DNA from: Bacteroidota bacterium
Lineage (GTDB): Bacteria; Bacteroidota; Bacteroidia; Chitinophagales; Chitinophagaceae
Assembly: GCA_025361325.1 (NCBI GenBank)
Contig: JANYAL010000228.1
Location: 1-7,025 of the forward strand
Length of the DNA: 7,025 bases
Reading direction: 5' to 3'
The position numbers and the translations under genes were made by a program. This document shows positions 1-5,712 of the stretch, piece after piece (position 1 is the first letter of the stretch; the number at the start of each line of letters is the position of its first letter). The notes under the pieces are model-generated. The model saw nothing but the letters and a program-made list of their open reading frames with translations, made no database searches and was not told where the DNA came from.

Positions 1-380
1 TTATCATTGGCAATAGTTATGGGGCGGGCAATTATGCCATGTGTGGCAAGGCATACGATCCACGATTTATTTATGCATGGCCTACGGCAAAAATTGCCGT
101 GATGGGTGGTGAACAGGCGGCAAGGACCATGCTTCAGATCCAGGTGGCCACCCTAAAAAAGAGCGGAAAGGAAATATCCGAAGGAGATGAACAAAAGTTA
201 TTGCTGGAACTTATGCAACGTTATGAAATTCAAACTTCTGCATATTATGCAGCGGCCAGATTATGGGTGGATGCCATTATCAACCCTGCAGATACCCGCC
301 GGCTGATATCTGAAGGAATACTTGCGGCCAATCACAATCGCGAGATACCCGATTTTAAAACCGGGGTCATACAGGTTTAG
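1..380 (+). CDS. Acyl-CoA carboxylase beta (carboxyltransferase) subunit, 3' end; methylcrotonyl-CoA carboxylase type
   Basis: This is the last 125 residues of a biotin-dependent carboxylase beta subunit; the 5' end lies outside the window and the reading frame enters at base 3. The subunit moves the carboxyl group from carboxybiotin to an acyl-CoA in the cytoplasm. The visible part starts at IIGNSYGAGNYAMCGKAYDP, followed by the WP-x-A and VMGGEQAA motifs of the C-terminal carboxyltransferase domain, then ARLWVDAIINPADTR, the family's closing signature. GNSYGAGNYAMCGKAYDPRF and the short tail after ADTR resemble methylcrotonyl-CoA carboxylase beta (leucine breakdown) more than propionyl-CoA carboxylase beta, but I recall this from family knowledge and have not run an alignment. 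The TAG stop lies 6 nt before the rnhA start, so the two genes are probably cotranscribed. Family is near certain; exact substrate is less so. Confidence 0.93.
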   Translation, partial: IIGNSYGAGNYAMCGKAYDPRFIYAWPTAKIAVMGGEQAARTMLQIQVATLKKSGKEISEGDEQKLLLELMQRYEIQTSAYYAAARLWVDAIINPADTRRLISEGILAANHNREIPDFKTGVIQV

Positions 381-386
381 CTTAAG

Positions 387-845
387 ATGGAAATAAAAAT
401 GTACACGGATGGGGCTTCCCGCGGAAACCCCGGACCAGGTGGTTACGGGGTGATCTTGCTCTGGAATAATCACAGGAAGGAGATCTCTAAAGGATTCCGC
501 CTGACCACCAATAACCGGATGGAATTAATGGCGGTGATCACCGGCCTGGAAGCCATCACTAGGAAAGAATTACCAGTGCGTATTTACTCCGACAGCCAGT
601 ATGTGGTAAGGGCCGTTGAAGAAGGATGGTTAAAAAACTGGATCACAACAGGTTTTAAGGGTGGTAAAAAAAACCGTGACCTGTGGACACGTTTTCATTT
701 TCTTTCAATACATATGAATATCAAAATGATCTGGGTAAAAGGTCATGCGGACAATCCTTACAATAGCCGCTGCGATGAACTGGCTACAGCTGCCGCTGAC
801 GGGAAACACCTTTTTGCCGATGAAGGTTATGAAACAACTGTATAA
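387..845 (+). CDS. rnhA: Ribonuclease HI
   Basis: Cytoplasmic endoribonuclease that cuts the RNA strand of RNA-DNA hybrids, removing R-loops and helping remove primers. At 152 residues it is close to the 155 of the E. coli enzyme. All catalytic positions are present: Asp8 in YTDGASRGNPGPGGYG, Glu46 in NNRMELMAV, Asp69 in YSDSQYV, His120 in VKGHADNPYNSRCDELA and Asp130 in the same motif. The stretch with GWLKNW and KNRDLW (about 80-100) matches the basic handle region of bacterial type 1 enzymes. The ATG at 387 puts the first beta strand (EIKMYTDG) at the usual place; no Shine-Dalgarno sequence precedes it, as is common in Bacteroidota. It follows the carboxylase gene by 6 nt and probably shares its transcript. 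The C-terminus converges on the DUF6580-like gene with a 67-nt gap. Confidence 0.97.
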   Translation: MEIKMYTDGASRGNPGPGGYGVILLWNNHRKEISKGFRLTTNNRMELMAVITGLEAITRKELPVRIYSDSQYVVRAVEEGWLKNWITTGFKGGKKNRDLWTRFHFLSIHMNIKMIWVKGHADNPYNSRCDELATAAADGKHLFADEGYETTV

Positions 846-912
846 TTATACTGAATAATGGGATGATAAAGGACATCTTCTAATTTACCTAAGAAGGGCC
901 CAGCCTAATACT
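846..912. other. Convergent intergenic gap, no clear terminator
   Basis: This 67-nt gap separates the stops of rnhA (+) and the DUF6580-like gene (-). The only structure I see is a weak pair CTTCT/AGAAG (about 878-896, loop near 10 nt) followed by the self-complementary GGGCCC at 896-901. Neither is followed by a T-run on either strand, so I do not call a rho-independent terminator. Confidence 0.4.
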
Positions 913-1482
913 CTATTCACCATTCACTTTCAGCACGGAGTTCCTGAACATGTATTCCCGTACGAGGGAATAAGCACCGAATAATACACCGCTGTAGACC
1001 AGGTCAGCGATCATAGCGGTACGGAAAAAAGGAATTGCCTGTACATAACAATTGATGAAACCATTGAAATTTTGCGGATATGTATGATACACAGGATTGT
1101 CGAAAATGAAAAAAGAAGCATTGGACAATATAAAGAAAATCACAGATGAAAGCAGGGCATAACCGCCAACAGTGAATATATTGATCCTTTTCATGCTGAA
1201 GGCAAGTACAGTCACCAAAGCAAATATACCATACCCGATCAATTGGCCCCAGCCCCAGAAACCCGGTGCTATATTAAAAACTTCAAACATCAGGTCGGAC
1301 AGGAACATGGAAAAAAGTGGTAAAGCAAAAGCAAGTTTCTTATCACTGATCACTGCACCGGCAAAAACAGCCATGCCGATCATGGGACTGAAATTATGGG
1401 GATACATCACTACCCTGGAAATGGCTGCTGCCAGGATCAACAGAACGGCGATTAGTATAGATGAAGTAGATTGTTTTTGCAT
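913..1482 (-). CDS. DUF6580-like six-helix membrane protein
   Basis: A 189-residue integral inner-membrane protein of unknown function. Hydrophobic segments lie at about 8-26, 33-47, 50-65, 77-96, 104-125 and 153-174, giving roughly six transmembrane helices. Conserved-looking positions are Arg23 with the PHNFSP motif (28-33) at the end of helix 1, Ser62-Asp63 at the end of helix 3 and SNASFF (120-125) in helix 5. This pattern of NFSP near the N-terminus followed by LSD fits the DUF6580 family, whose overall shape resembles the S components of ECF-type vitamin transporters. That functional link is my inference; no substrate can be named. There is no separate signal peptide; the first helix acts as the anchor. 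The ATG at 1482 is supported by a -7 promoter box about 16 nt upstream. The gene diverges from yraN. Confidence 0.8.
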   Translation of the reverse strand: MQKQSTSSILIAVLLILAAAISRVVMYPHNFSPMIGMAVFAGAVISDKKLAFALPLFSMFLSDLMFEVFNIAPGFWGWGQLIGYGIFALVTVLAFSMKRINIFTVGGYALLSSVIFFILSNASFFIFDNPVYHTYPQNFNGFINCYVQAIPFFRTAMIADLVYSGVLFGAYSLVREYMFRNSVLKVNGE

Positions 1483-1498
1483 TATTACAGTTTAGACA

Positions 1499-1531
1499 CA
1501 AAAATAGGCAATTAATATTTTCGGCCATCAA
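1499..1531 (-). promoter_or_regulatory. Bacteroidota-type promoter for the DUF6580-like gene
   Basis: Read on the minus strand, TATTTTTG (1506 to 1499) is an exact match to the -7 consensus TAnnTTTG. A TTG at 1531-1529 stands 22 nt upstream, within the 17-23 nt spacing reported for Flavobacterium promoters. Transcription would start near 1494, leaving a leader of only about 12 nt before the ATG at 1482. Confidence 0.6.
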
Positions 1532-1535
1532 TTTC

Positions 1536-1549
1536 ATAACTATAGTTAT
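1536..1549. promoter_or_regulatory. 14-bp perfect palindrome in divergent promoter region (possible operator)
   Basis: ATAACTATAGTTAT is fully self-complementary. It lies between the two divergent promoters, just upstream of the -33 of the DUF6580-like gene and about 33 nt upstream of the yraN -33. Its position would suit a dimeric regulator, but no nearby gene encodes an obvious binder and AT-rich palindromes of this size also arise by chance. Confidence 0.3.
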
Positions 1550-1581
1550 CCTTATTGTTAATTAATACGTACCAGCATACC

Positions 1582-1611
1582 TTGTACGGTTTATTGTTTT
1601 TTATACCTTTG
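1582..1611 (+). promoter_or_regulatory. Bacteroidota-type promoter for yraN, abutting the start codon
   Basis: TTG at 1582-1584 and TACCTTTG at 1604-1611 are separated by 19 nt, matching TTG-N(17-23)-TAnnTTTG exactly. Only 4 nt lie between the final G of the -7 box and the ATG at 1616, so transcription should begin at or within a few bases of the start codon. A leaderless mRNA is therefore likely. Confidence 0.75.
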
Positions 1612-1615
1612 GTGC

Positions 1616-1972
1616 ATGGCAGAACATCATCAGACCGGCATTTCCGGAGAAGCCATGGCCGTACACTATTTCATGGAGAATGGATATCGAATCCTTCATC
1701 AGAACTGGCGCTATGAACATTGGGAAGTGGATATAATAGCCGAAAAACAGAATATTCTTCATTTCATAGAGGTAAAGACCAGGCGCACTAAAAAATACGG
1801 TTTCCCGGAAGACAACGTGGATAAAAAGAAGATCAGGAACCTGATTAACGCAGCATCGGAATACCTATACCAGGATCAGCAATGGCAAAGGATTCAATTC
1901 GATATTTTGTCCATCACAATGATGAAGAATGAACCAGTAGAATATTTTCTAATCGAGGATGTGTATTTGTAA
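1616..1972 (+). CDS. yraN: YraN / UPF0102 family endonuclease-fold protein
   Basis: A 118-residue cytoplasmic protein of the UPF0102 family, which has a PD-(D/E)xK nuclease-like fold related to Holliday-junction resolvases. Its cellular role is not settled. The N-terminal G-x-x-GE motif (GISGEAMAVHYF, Glu12) precedes NGYRILHQNWRY, then EVDIIA with Asp39 and FIEVKTR with Glu52 and Lys54. Asp39, Glu52 and Lys54 form the expected metal-binding and catalytic set, so the protein could be an active nuclease. Length is typical for the family (about 115-130). The ATG at 1616 is the natural start because it leaves the GxxGE motif about eight residues in and sits directly behind a clean promoter. It stands alone, diverging from the DUF6580-like gene and converging on the YkgJ-type gene. 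Confidence 0.92.
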   Translation: MAEHHQTGISGEAMAVHYFMENGYRILHQNWRYEHWEVDIIAEKQNILHFIEVKTRRTKKYGFPEDNVDKKKIRNLINAASEYLYQDQQWQRIQFDILSITMMKNEPVEYFLIEDVYL

Positions 1973-2169
1973 TGAACTTGATTTTGCAGAAAAGCTGCAT
2001 GACAGAAATTACAAGGGATAAGTTAGCATGTTGAACCTTAGTTGTTTATAACTTGTAACGTTTCGATTATTGTTTCTGTTTGTCTGCTTATCTCTTGCTA
2101 CTTGTGACTTACAATAAACACGAATCAGATACTCCTGACCAAAAACCACCCTGAACCATATATTAAGGA
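1973..2169. other. Convergent intergenic region, 197 nt, no gene seen
   Basis: AT-rich DNA between the converging stops of yraN and the YkgJ-type gene. It holds two near-identical 9-mers, ACTTGTAAC (2051-2059) and ACTTGTGAC (2100-2108), inside a pyrimidine-rich stretch. I find no ORF with a believable start, no tRNA-like cloverleaf and no GC-rich hairpin with a T-run. Confidence 0.4.
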
Positions 2170-2679
2170 TTACCAACTTTTACCGGACAACTTCTCCTGC
2201 ATCATTTCTACCATCTTAAACGTAGCAGGGCAATACTCCAGGTTTTGTTTGTGAATGTGCATATAATCCACCATTTTCTTTTTTGGCAGGTGCGGAAATC
2301 CTGAACAATCCAGGGGGCGTATTGCGTAAATGGAACATTTATTATCTTCCGGATTAAGGAACTGGCAGGGTTGTGAAATATTAAGCCAGTCACCTGCCCT
2401 GTCCTTACGTAACCACTTTTTTTTGAAGGCTTCAGGACTAAGGGAGAAATGGGCTGCAATACGTTTTATATCCTGATTGGTATAGGTTGGCGTCATCTTT
2501 TTGCAGCAATTGGCACAACTCAGGCAATCTGTTTGCTTCCAGACCTCCTTTTCCAGTTCAGCGGTCAACTTATCCAGTCCACGGGGAGGACCCTTCTCAA
2601 TACTGGTAAGAAAACGTTTGAGCGCTTTTTTATGATACCTTACTCTTTGCCTGAAAGAACGTAAATTGACTGGCTGCAT
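2170..2679 (-). CDS. YkgJ-type cysteine-cluster (CxxCxxCC) protein
   Basis: A 169-residue soluble protein with the putative metal-chelating cysteine cluster of the YkgJ family (once called UPF0153; putative zinc or iron chelation). The core motif CLSCANCC gives Cys52, Cys55, Cys58 and Cys59. Further cysteines follow at 105 (QPCQFL), 115 (NKCSIY), 125 (LDCSGFP) and 150 (EYCPAT), so eight in all, in the order expected for the family: CxxCxxCC, then CxFL, C.IY..RP..C..FP. The first 50 residues are basic (RSFRQRVRYHKKALKRF) and have no signal peptide. Metal binding is known only by family inference, and the biological role is unknown. The ATG at 2679 is the first available start; the gene diverges from xerD with 94 nt between them. 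On this side I see no convincing -7 box. Confidence 0.88.
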   Translation of the reverse strand: MQPVNLRSFRQRVRYHKKALKRFLTSIEKGPPRGLDKLTAELEKEVWKQTDCLSCANCCKKMTPTYTNQDIKRIAAHFSLSPEAFKKKWLRKDRAGDWLNISQPCQFLNPEDNKCSIYAIRPLDCSGFPHLPKKKMVDYMHIHKQNLEYCPATFKMVEMMQEKLSGKSW

Positions 2680-2749
2680 GTGGTTTATTGATAAGTATTT
2701 ACGAATTTTAGGAACGAAAATAATGTTTAATTGAACTACACCCCTTCTT

Positions 2750-2757
2750 TATTTTTG
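2750..2757 (+). promoter_or_regulatory. -7 promoter box for xerD
   Basis: TATTTTTG matches TAnnTTTG exactly and lies 16 nt before the xerD ATG, giving a predicted leader of about 12 nt. The nearest TTG (2731-2733) is 16 nt upstream, just under the usual spacing, so the -33 element is doubtful. Confidence 0.5.
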
Positions 2758-2773
2758 ATCCCAATCAACATTC

Positions 2774-3676
2774 ATGTGGGAAACGTATAAGAAAGGCTTC
2801 AGGGCATGGCTGCAACTCGAGAAATCGCTTGCAGATAATTCGGTAGAAGCATATCTGCATGATATGGATAAACTTACCGTTTATTTACAGGCTGTTGGCA
2901 AAGTGGGTGCTCCAAAGGATATTGGATTGAAAGACCTGGAACAATTCATTCAATGGATCAGTGAACTGGGTATGACCGCATCCTCCCAATCCAGGATCAT
3001 TTCGGGCCTCCGCAGTTTTTATCACTATTGCCTGCTGGAGCAGATCGTAACAGCAGATCCAACCGTATTGTTGGAAGCACCCCGGCAAAAAAGAGCATTA
3101 CCGGAGATCCTGAGTTTTGAAGAGATTGAACATATCATTTCACAGGTAGACCTGAGTACACCCGAAGGCGGACGTAATAAAGCCATACTGGAGACCCTCT
3201 ATAGCTGCGGGCTAAGGGTGAGTGAACTGGTGAACCTGCGTATCAGTAGCCTTTACCTTGATACTGGATTTATCCGTGTGACCGGAAAAGGTAATAAGGA
3301 ACGCCTCGTGCCAATTGGCAGGGATGCCATCAAATACATCAATATTTACAGGAACGATATCCGTGTACACCTCAACATAAAACCGGCACAGGAAGATTAT
3401 CTTTTCCTGAACCGCAGGGGCAGCCATCTTACCAGGGTTATGATATTTATCATTTTGAAGAATCTTGCCCAAAAAGCCAGGATCAGAAAAAACATATCAC
3501 CGCATACCTTCAGACATTCTTTCGCCACACACCTGGTGGAAGGAGGAGCCGATCTACGTGCCGTGCAGGAAATGCTGGGACATGAAAGTATCACTACTAC
3601 AGAGATCTATACACACCTTGACAGGGAGTACTTGCGGGATACCTTACAGCAGTTTCACCCTGCATTTAAAAACTGA
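2774..3676 (+). CDS. xerD: Site-specific tyrosine recombinase XerD
   Basis: A 300-residue cytoplasmic recombinase that, in its family, resolves chromosome dimers at the dif site near the terminus, with XerC and FtsK as usual partners. The N-terminal SAM-like core-binding domain spans about 1-90 (FRAWLQLEKSLADNSVEAY). The catalytic domain follows from about 105. All active-site residues are visible: Arg148 (CGLRVSEL), Lys172 (TGKGNKER), His244 and Arg247 (HTFRHSFATHL), His270 (MLGHESITTTEIYTH) and the nucleophile Tyr279. To my knowledge these are the same positions as in E. coli XerD, and length is close to its 298 residues. This argues for a housekeeping Xer rather than a phage or element integrase. 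No integrase accessory gene, attachment repeat or tRNA lies nearby. XerC versus XerD cannot be proven from one copy, but the spacing favours XerD. Confidence 0.92.
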   Translation: MWETYKKGFRAWLQLEKSLADNSVEAYLHDMDKLTVYLQAVGKVGAPKDIGLKDLEQFIQWISELGMTASSQSRIISGLRSFYHYCLLEQIVTADPTVLLEAPRQKRALPEILSFEEIEHIISQVDLSTPEGGRNKAILETLYSCGLRVSELVNLRISSLYLDTGFIRVTGKGNKERLVPIGRDAIKYINIYRNDIRVHLNIKPAQEDYLFLNRRGSHLTRVMIFIILKNLAQKARIRKNISPHTFRHSFATHLVEGGADLRAVQEMLGHESITTTEIYTHLDREYLRDTLQQFHPAFKN

Positions 3677-3692
3677 CAAAAACAGGAGCGTA

Positions 3693-3700
3693 TACTTTTG
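3693..3700 (+). promoter_or_regulatory. Orphan -7-like box in the xerD/glycosyltransferase convergent gap
   Basis: TACTTTTG matches TAnnTTTG exactly and lies 17 nt after the xerD stop, pointing toward the 3' end of the opposite-strand glycosyltransferase gene. No TTG stands at the expected -33 distance. Downstream there is only a 3-codon ORF (ATG 3712) and a 29-residue ORF (3720-3809) without recognisable features, so any transcript would be largely antisense to the glycosyltransferase gene. Confidence 0.3.
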
Positions 3701-3748
3701 CAGTTCGCAGCATGTATAAATGAAGTGGAAATTACTTACTTGCAAACA

Positions 3749-4522
3749 TCAAGTAGTATGTAAACTTACCCGTTCGCCGGTATTGATATTAGTGACCCTT
3801 TTCCGGTAATTCTTGAACAAGCTGTGCCATCGCAATTTAAGTACGCCTAGAATACCTTCCTTTACGATTCCTTTATTCATTTTACTTGCACCCAGTTTAC
3901 GGTCCCTGAAAGTGATAGGCACTTCCTTGATCTTAAACCTAAGTTTCCAGGCTGCGTACTTCATTTCTATCTGGAAAGCATATCCCACAAAAGTTATCCC
4001 ATCCAGATTGATGGCCTCCAGAACTTCACGCCTGTAACAAACAAACCCCGCCGTAGGATCATTAACGGGCATCCAGGTGATGATCCTGGTATACAGGGAT
4101 GCTCCCCGGGATAACAGGATGCGATTGGAAGGCCAGTTCTCTACCGCACCTCCTTTAATATAACGGGAACCGACAGCAACACCTGCCCCGTTCACACAGG
4201 CTTTGTACAAACGTTCCAGGTCGCGGGGATCATGGGAAAAGTCAGCATCCATTTCAAAAATATACCGGTACCCTTTTTCAAGAGCCCATTTGAAGCCATG
4301 TATATAGGCGGTTCCTAAACCCATTTTTCCCATCCGTTGTTCCAGGAATAACTGACCGGGATATTTAGGGAAAAGCGTTTTCACGAGGTTGGCAGTGCCA
4401 TCCGGAGAGTTGTCATCGATGATAAGGACATGGTATTGATGTTGCAGGTCAATTACGGCATTGATGATCTGCTCGATATTCTCCTTTTCATTATAAGTTG
4501 GTATGATGACGAGTTTTTCCAA
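3749..4522 (-). CDS. DPM1-like family 2 glycosyltransferase (polyprenol-phosphate mannosyltransferase type)
   Basis: A 257-residue GT-A fold enzyme of glycosyltransferase family 2, most like dolichol/polyprenol monophosphomannose synthases, which pass a sugar from a nucleotide sugar to a polyprenyl phosphate at the inner face of the membrane. Visible motifs are VIIPTYNEKENI (5-16), DDNSPDGT (36-43), the metal-binding DxD as MDAD (Asp92, Asp94), GSRYIKGG (118-125), NDPTAGF (154-160) and RDRKLGASKM (206-215). No transmembrane helices follow, so this is the short soluble form. The sugar (mannose or another) cannot be told from sequence. The first codon is TTG (4522-4520): no in-frame ATG, GTG or other TTG occurs between it and the upstream TAA, and (M)EKLVIIPTYNE fits the family's N-terminus. 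It lies 80 nt downstream of the exonuclease gene on the same strand. Confidence 0.88.
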   Translation of the reverse strand: MEKLVIIPTYNEKENIEQIINAVIDLQHQYHVLIIDDNSPDGTANLVKTLFPKYPGQLFLEQRMGKMGLGTAYIHGFKWALEKGYRYIFEMDADFSHDPRDLERLYKACVNGAGVAVGSRYIKGGAVENWPSNRILLSRGASLYTRIITWMPVNDPTAGFVCYRREVLEAINLDGITFVGYAFQIEMKYAAWKLRFKIKEVPITFRDRKLGASKMNKGIVKEGILGVLKLRWHSLFKNYRKRVTNINTGERVSLHTT

Positions 4523-4595
4523 ATAAACCGGCTTTGTGACCGAAAATATAAAAATACAAAAATTACCTTAATGTGTTTAGACCAATTGATTATAC

Positions 4596-4612
4596 GAACA
4601 AATTAATTGTTC
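4596..4612. repeat. Short hairpin-forming inverted repeat at the exonuclease stop codon
   Basis: GAACAAATTAATTGTTC has 6-bp arms (GAACAA/TTGTTC) around a 5-nt loop that includes part of the exonuclease stop codon (TAA, 4605-4603 on the minus strand). It is AT-rich and not followed by a T-run, so terminator function is doubtful. Confidence 0.25.
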
Positions 4613-5373
4613 TTTAAAAGGGAGCGGTTCAATATCTCTGTGAGCTTCTGTTTGGTATGTAAAGGGAAATCACCACGCATCATCCAGTCGTAATATTGAG
4701 GTTCATTCTTCAGCACCTCAACAACGGTACGTCCCTTATGTTTGCCGAAATTGAATATCTCATTACCCTTGTCATCATATCCAAAGCGACGGGCATAATC
4801 CACGATCTTCTCCTCGCCGATGACACCCAGGATGGAATCAACGGTATTGCCCAGGTTCTGATACCGTTTTAATTGTGCCATCAATACCTCAATGGTTGCA
4901 TCCACATCTGCTTCCGCGCTGTGCGCATCTACCAGTTCTTTTTCGCAAAAGAATTTATAAGCGGCACTTAATGTGCGGGGCTCCATGGTATAAAAGATAT
5001 GCTGTACATCGATCATGCGACGCCGGGTAAGATCTACATCCAGTCCTGCACGAAGGAACTCTTCCATCAATATGGGGATATCGAATCGGTTGCTGTTATA
5101 CCCGCCCAGGTCACAGTTCTCGATGTACATCTTGATCTCATTGGCTGCCTGTTTAAAAGCAGGGGCGTCCTTAACCATTTCATCTGTGATACCATGTATA
5201 TCACTGGAAGACTTTGGAATGGACATTTGTGGATTTATCAGTTTTCGTTTCACAAGCCGGCTGCCATCTGGAAGTACTTTAATGATGGCGATCTCCACAA
5301 TCCGGTCTGTAGAAAGACTTACACCTGTTGTTTCCAGGTCAATGAAAGCAATGGGCCTTGTTAGCTGTAACAT
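4603..5373 (-). CDS. DnaQ-like DEDDh 3'-5' exonuclease with ExoX-like C-terminal domain
   Basis: A 256-residue cytoplasmic exonuclease of the DnaQ superfamily. Residues 1-170 form the catalytic domain: Exo I has Asp12 and Glu14 in FIDLETTG, Exo II has Asp98 in GYNSNRFDIPIL, and Exo III has His151 and Asp156 in HSAEAD, so the full DEDDh set is present. A separate C-terminal module (about 207-250) reads FNFGKHKGRTVVEV, then YYDWMMRGDFP, the pattern of the exodeoxyribonuclease X-like C-terminal domain. Such proteins are often labelled DNA polymerase III epsilon subunit, but the second module and the free-standing context argue for a repair or processing exonuclease; this is inference. The ATG at 5373 gives the normal short lead (MLQLTRPIAFIDLETTG). 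The glycosyltransferase gene follows on the same strand after 80 nt. Confidence 0.9.
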   Translation of the reverse strand: MLQLTRPIAFIDLETTGVSLSTDRIVEIAIIKVLPDGSRLVKRKLINPQMSIPKSSSDIHGITDEMVKDAPAFKQAANEIKMYIENCDLGGYNSNRFDIPILMEEFLRAGLDVDLTRRRMIDVQHIFYTMEPRTLSAAYKFFCEKELVDAHSAEADVDATIEVLMAQLKRYQNLGNTVDSILGVIGEEKIVDYARRFGYDDKGNEIFNFGKHKGRTVVEVLKNEPQYYDWMMRGDFPLHTKQKLTEILNRSLLKNN

Positions 5374-5579
5374 AGTTGGTTTTAAGGTTACTGGTTAAAT
5401 TTTTCTTCATTTTTGCCTGATCTGGTCAAAACACAAGATATAGGATAAAAAACATGCCCAGGGACAATAAATCAGTTATACAAGGTAATATTTAAAGTTT
5501 TTCGCCGTTTACCTGTGGTGATTTATCTTTGCAGCGATAATTGTGCAATAATAGGATTTTTAATCCCAAACATAACCGG
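5374..5579. other. Divergent intergenic region, 206 nt
   Basis: This region lies between the starts of the exonuclease gene (-) and the small lipoprotein gene (+). It must hold both promoters. The plus-strand box is clear (5524-5531). On the minus strand only a poor match, TATATCTTG, is seen about 60 nt upstream of the exonuclease ATG. A 13-codon ATG ORF at 5453 has nothing to support it. No RNA gene is recognised. Confidence 0.4.
5524..5531 (+). promoter_or_regulatory. -7 promoter box for the lipoprotein-ytxJ pair
   Basis: TATCTTTG matches TAnnTTTG exactly. The upstream -33 region holds only a T-run (5498-5502), about 21 nt away, rather than TTG. Transcription would begin near 5537, leaving a leader of roughly 43 nt before the ATG at 5580, longer than for the other promoters in the window. 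Confidence 0.55.
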
Positions 5580-5693
5580 ATGAAAAAGTTATTCTTATAC
5601 TTCATTTTGTTCAGTATGGCAGCAACCGTACTCTCAAGCTGCTATTCCAGCCGCAAATCAGGCTGCCCCATGACTGAAAAAATTATCCACTGA
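5580..5693 (+). CDS. Very small lipoprotein precursor (37 residues)
   Basis: The ORF encodes MKKLFLYFILFSMAATVLSS followed by Cys21. It has a basic n-region (Lys2, Lys3), a hydrophobic core (4-18) and a lipobox LSSC (18-21), so signal peptidase II should cleave before Cys21. The mature product would be only 17 residues, CYSSRKSGCPMTEKIIH, lipid-anchored through Cys21 and carrying a second cysteine at residue 29. No acidic run follows the lipidated cysteine, so the surface-export signal known from some Bacteroidota lipoproteins is absent and a periplasm-facing location is more likely. The gene has its own -7 box upstream and ytxJ starts 19 nt after its stop, so the two are probably cotranscribed. 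I do not know a function. Complete signal-peptide architecture, promoter and tight spacing to ytxJ support a real gene; an unrecognised pseudogene remnant is the alternative. Confidence 0.72.
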   Translation: MKKLFLYFILFSMAATVLSSCYSSRKSGCPMTEKIIH

Positions 5694-5712
5694 TCATCTC
5701 CAGTATAATAAT

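Noticed and set aside
876..901. Hairpin terminator between rnhA and the DUF6580-like gene
   Set aside because: The stem is only 5 bp with a loop near 10 nt, and no T-run follows on either strand.
1172..1495. Open frame of 107 codons on the plus strand
   Set aside because: It is antisense to the DUF6580-like gene, whose translation shows coherent membrane helices and family motifs; this frame shows none.
1536..1570. Possible dif site near TTATTGTTAATTAA
   Set aside because: It lacks two recognisable Xer-binding arms around a 6-bp centre; the resemblance is only AT-rich composition.
2774..3676. xerD as the integrase of a mobile element
   Set aside because: Residue numbering and length match housekeeping XerD; there is no attachment repeat, tRNA target, relaxase or cargo, and neighbours are core genes.
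3465..3719. 84-codon plus-strand frame overlapping the xerD 3' end
   Set aside because: It is the +1 shadow of the XerD catalytic region; XerD motifs run intact to its stop, so there is no frameshift to explain.
4999..5398. Two long plus-strand frames (121 and 127 codons)
   Set aside because: Both are antisense to the exonuclease gene, which carries a complete DEDDh motif set; their translations match no family I know.
5453..5494. 13-codon ORF beginning MPRDNKSV
   Set aside because: Too short, with no promoter box, signal or recognisable motif; expected by chance.
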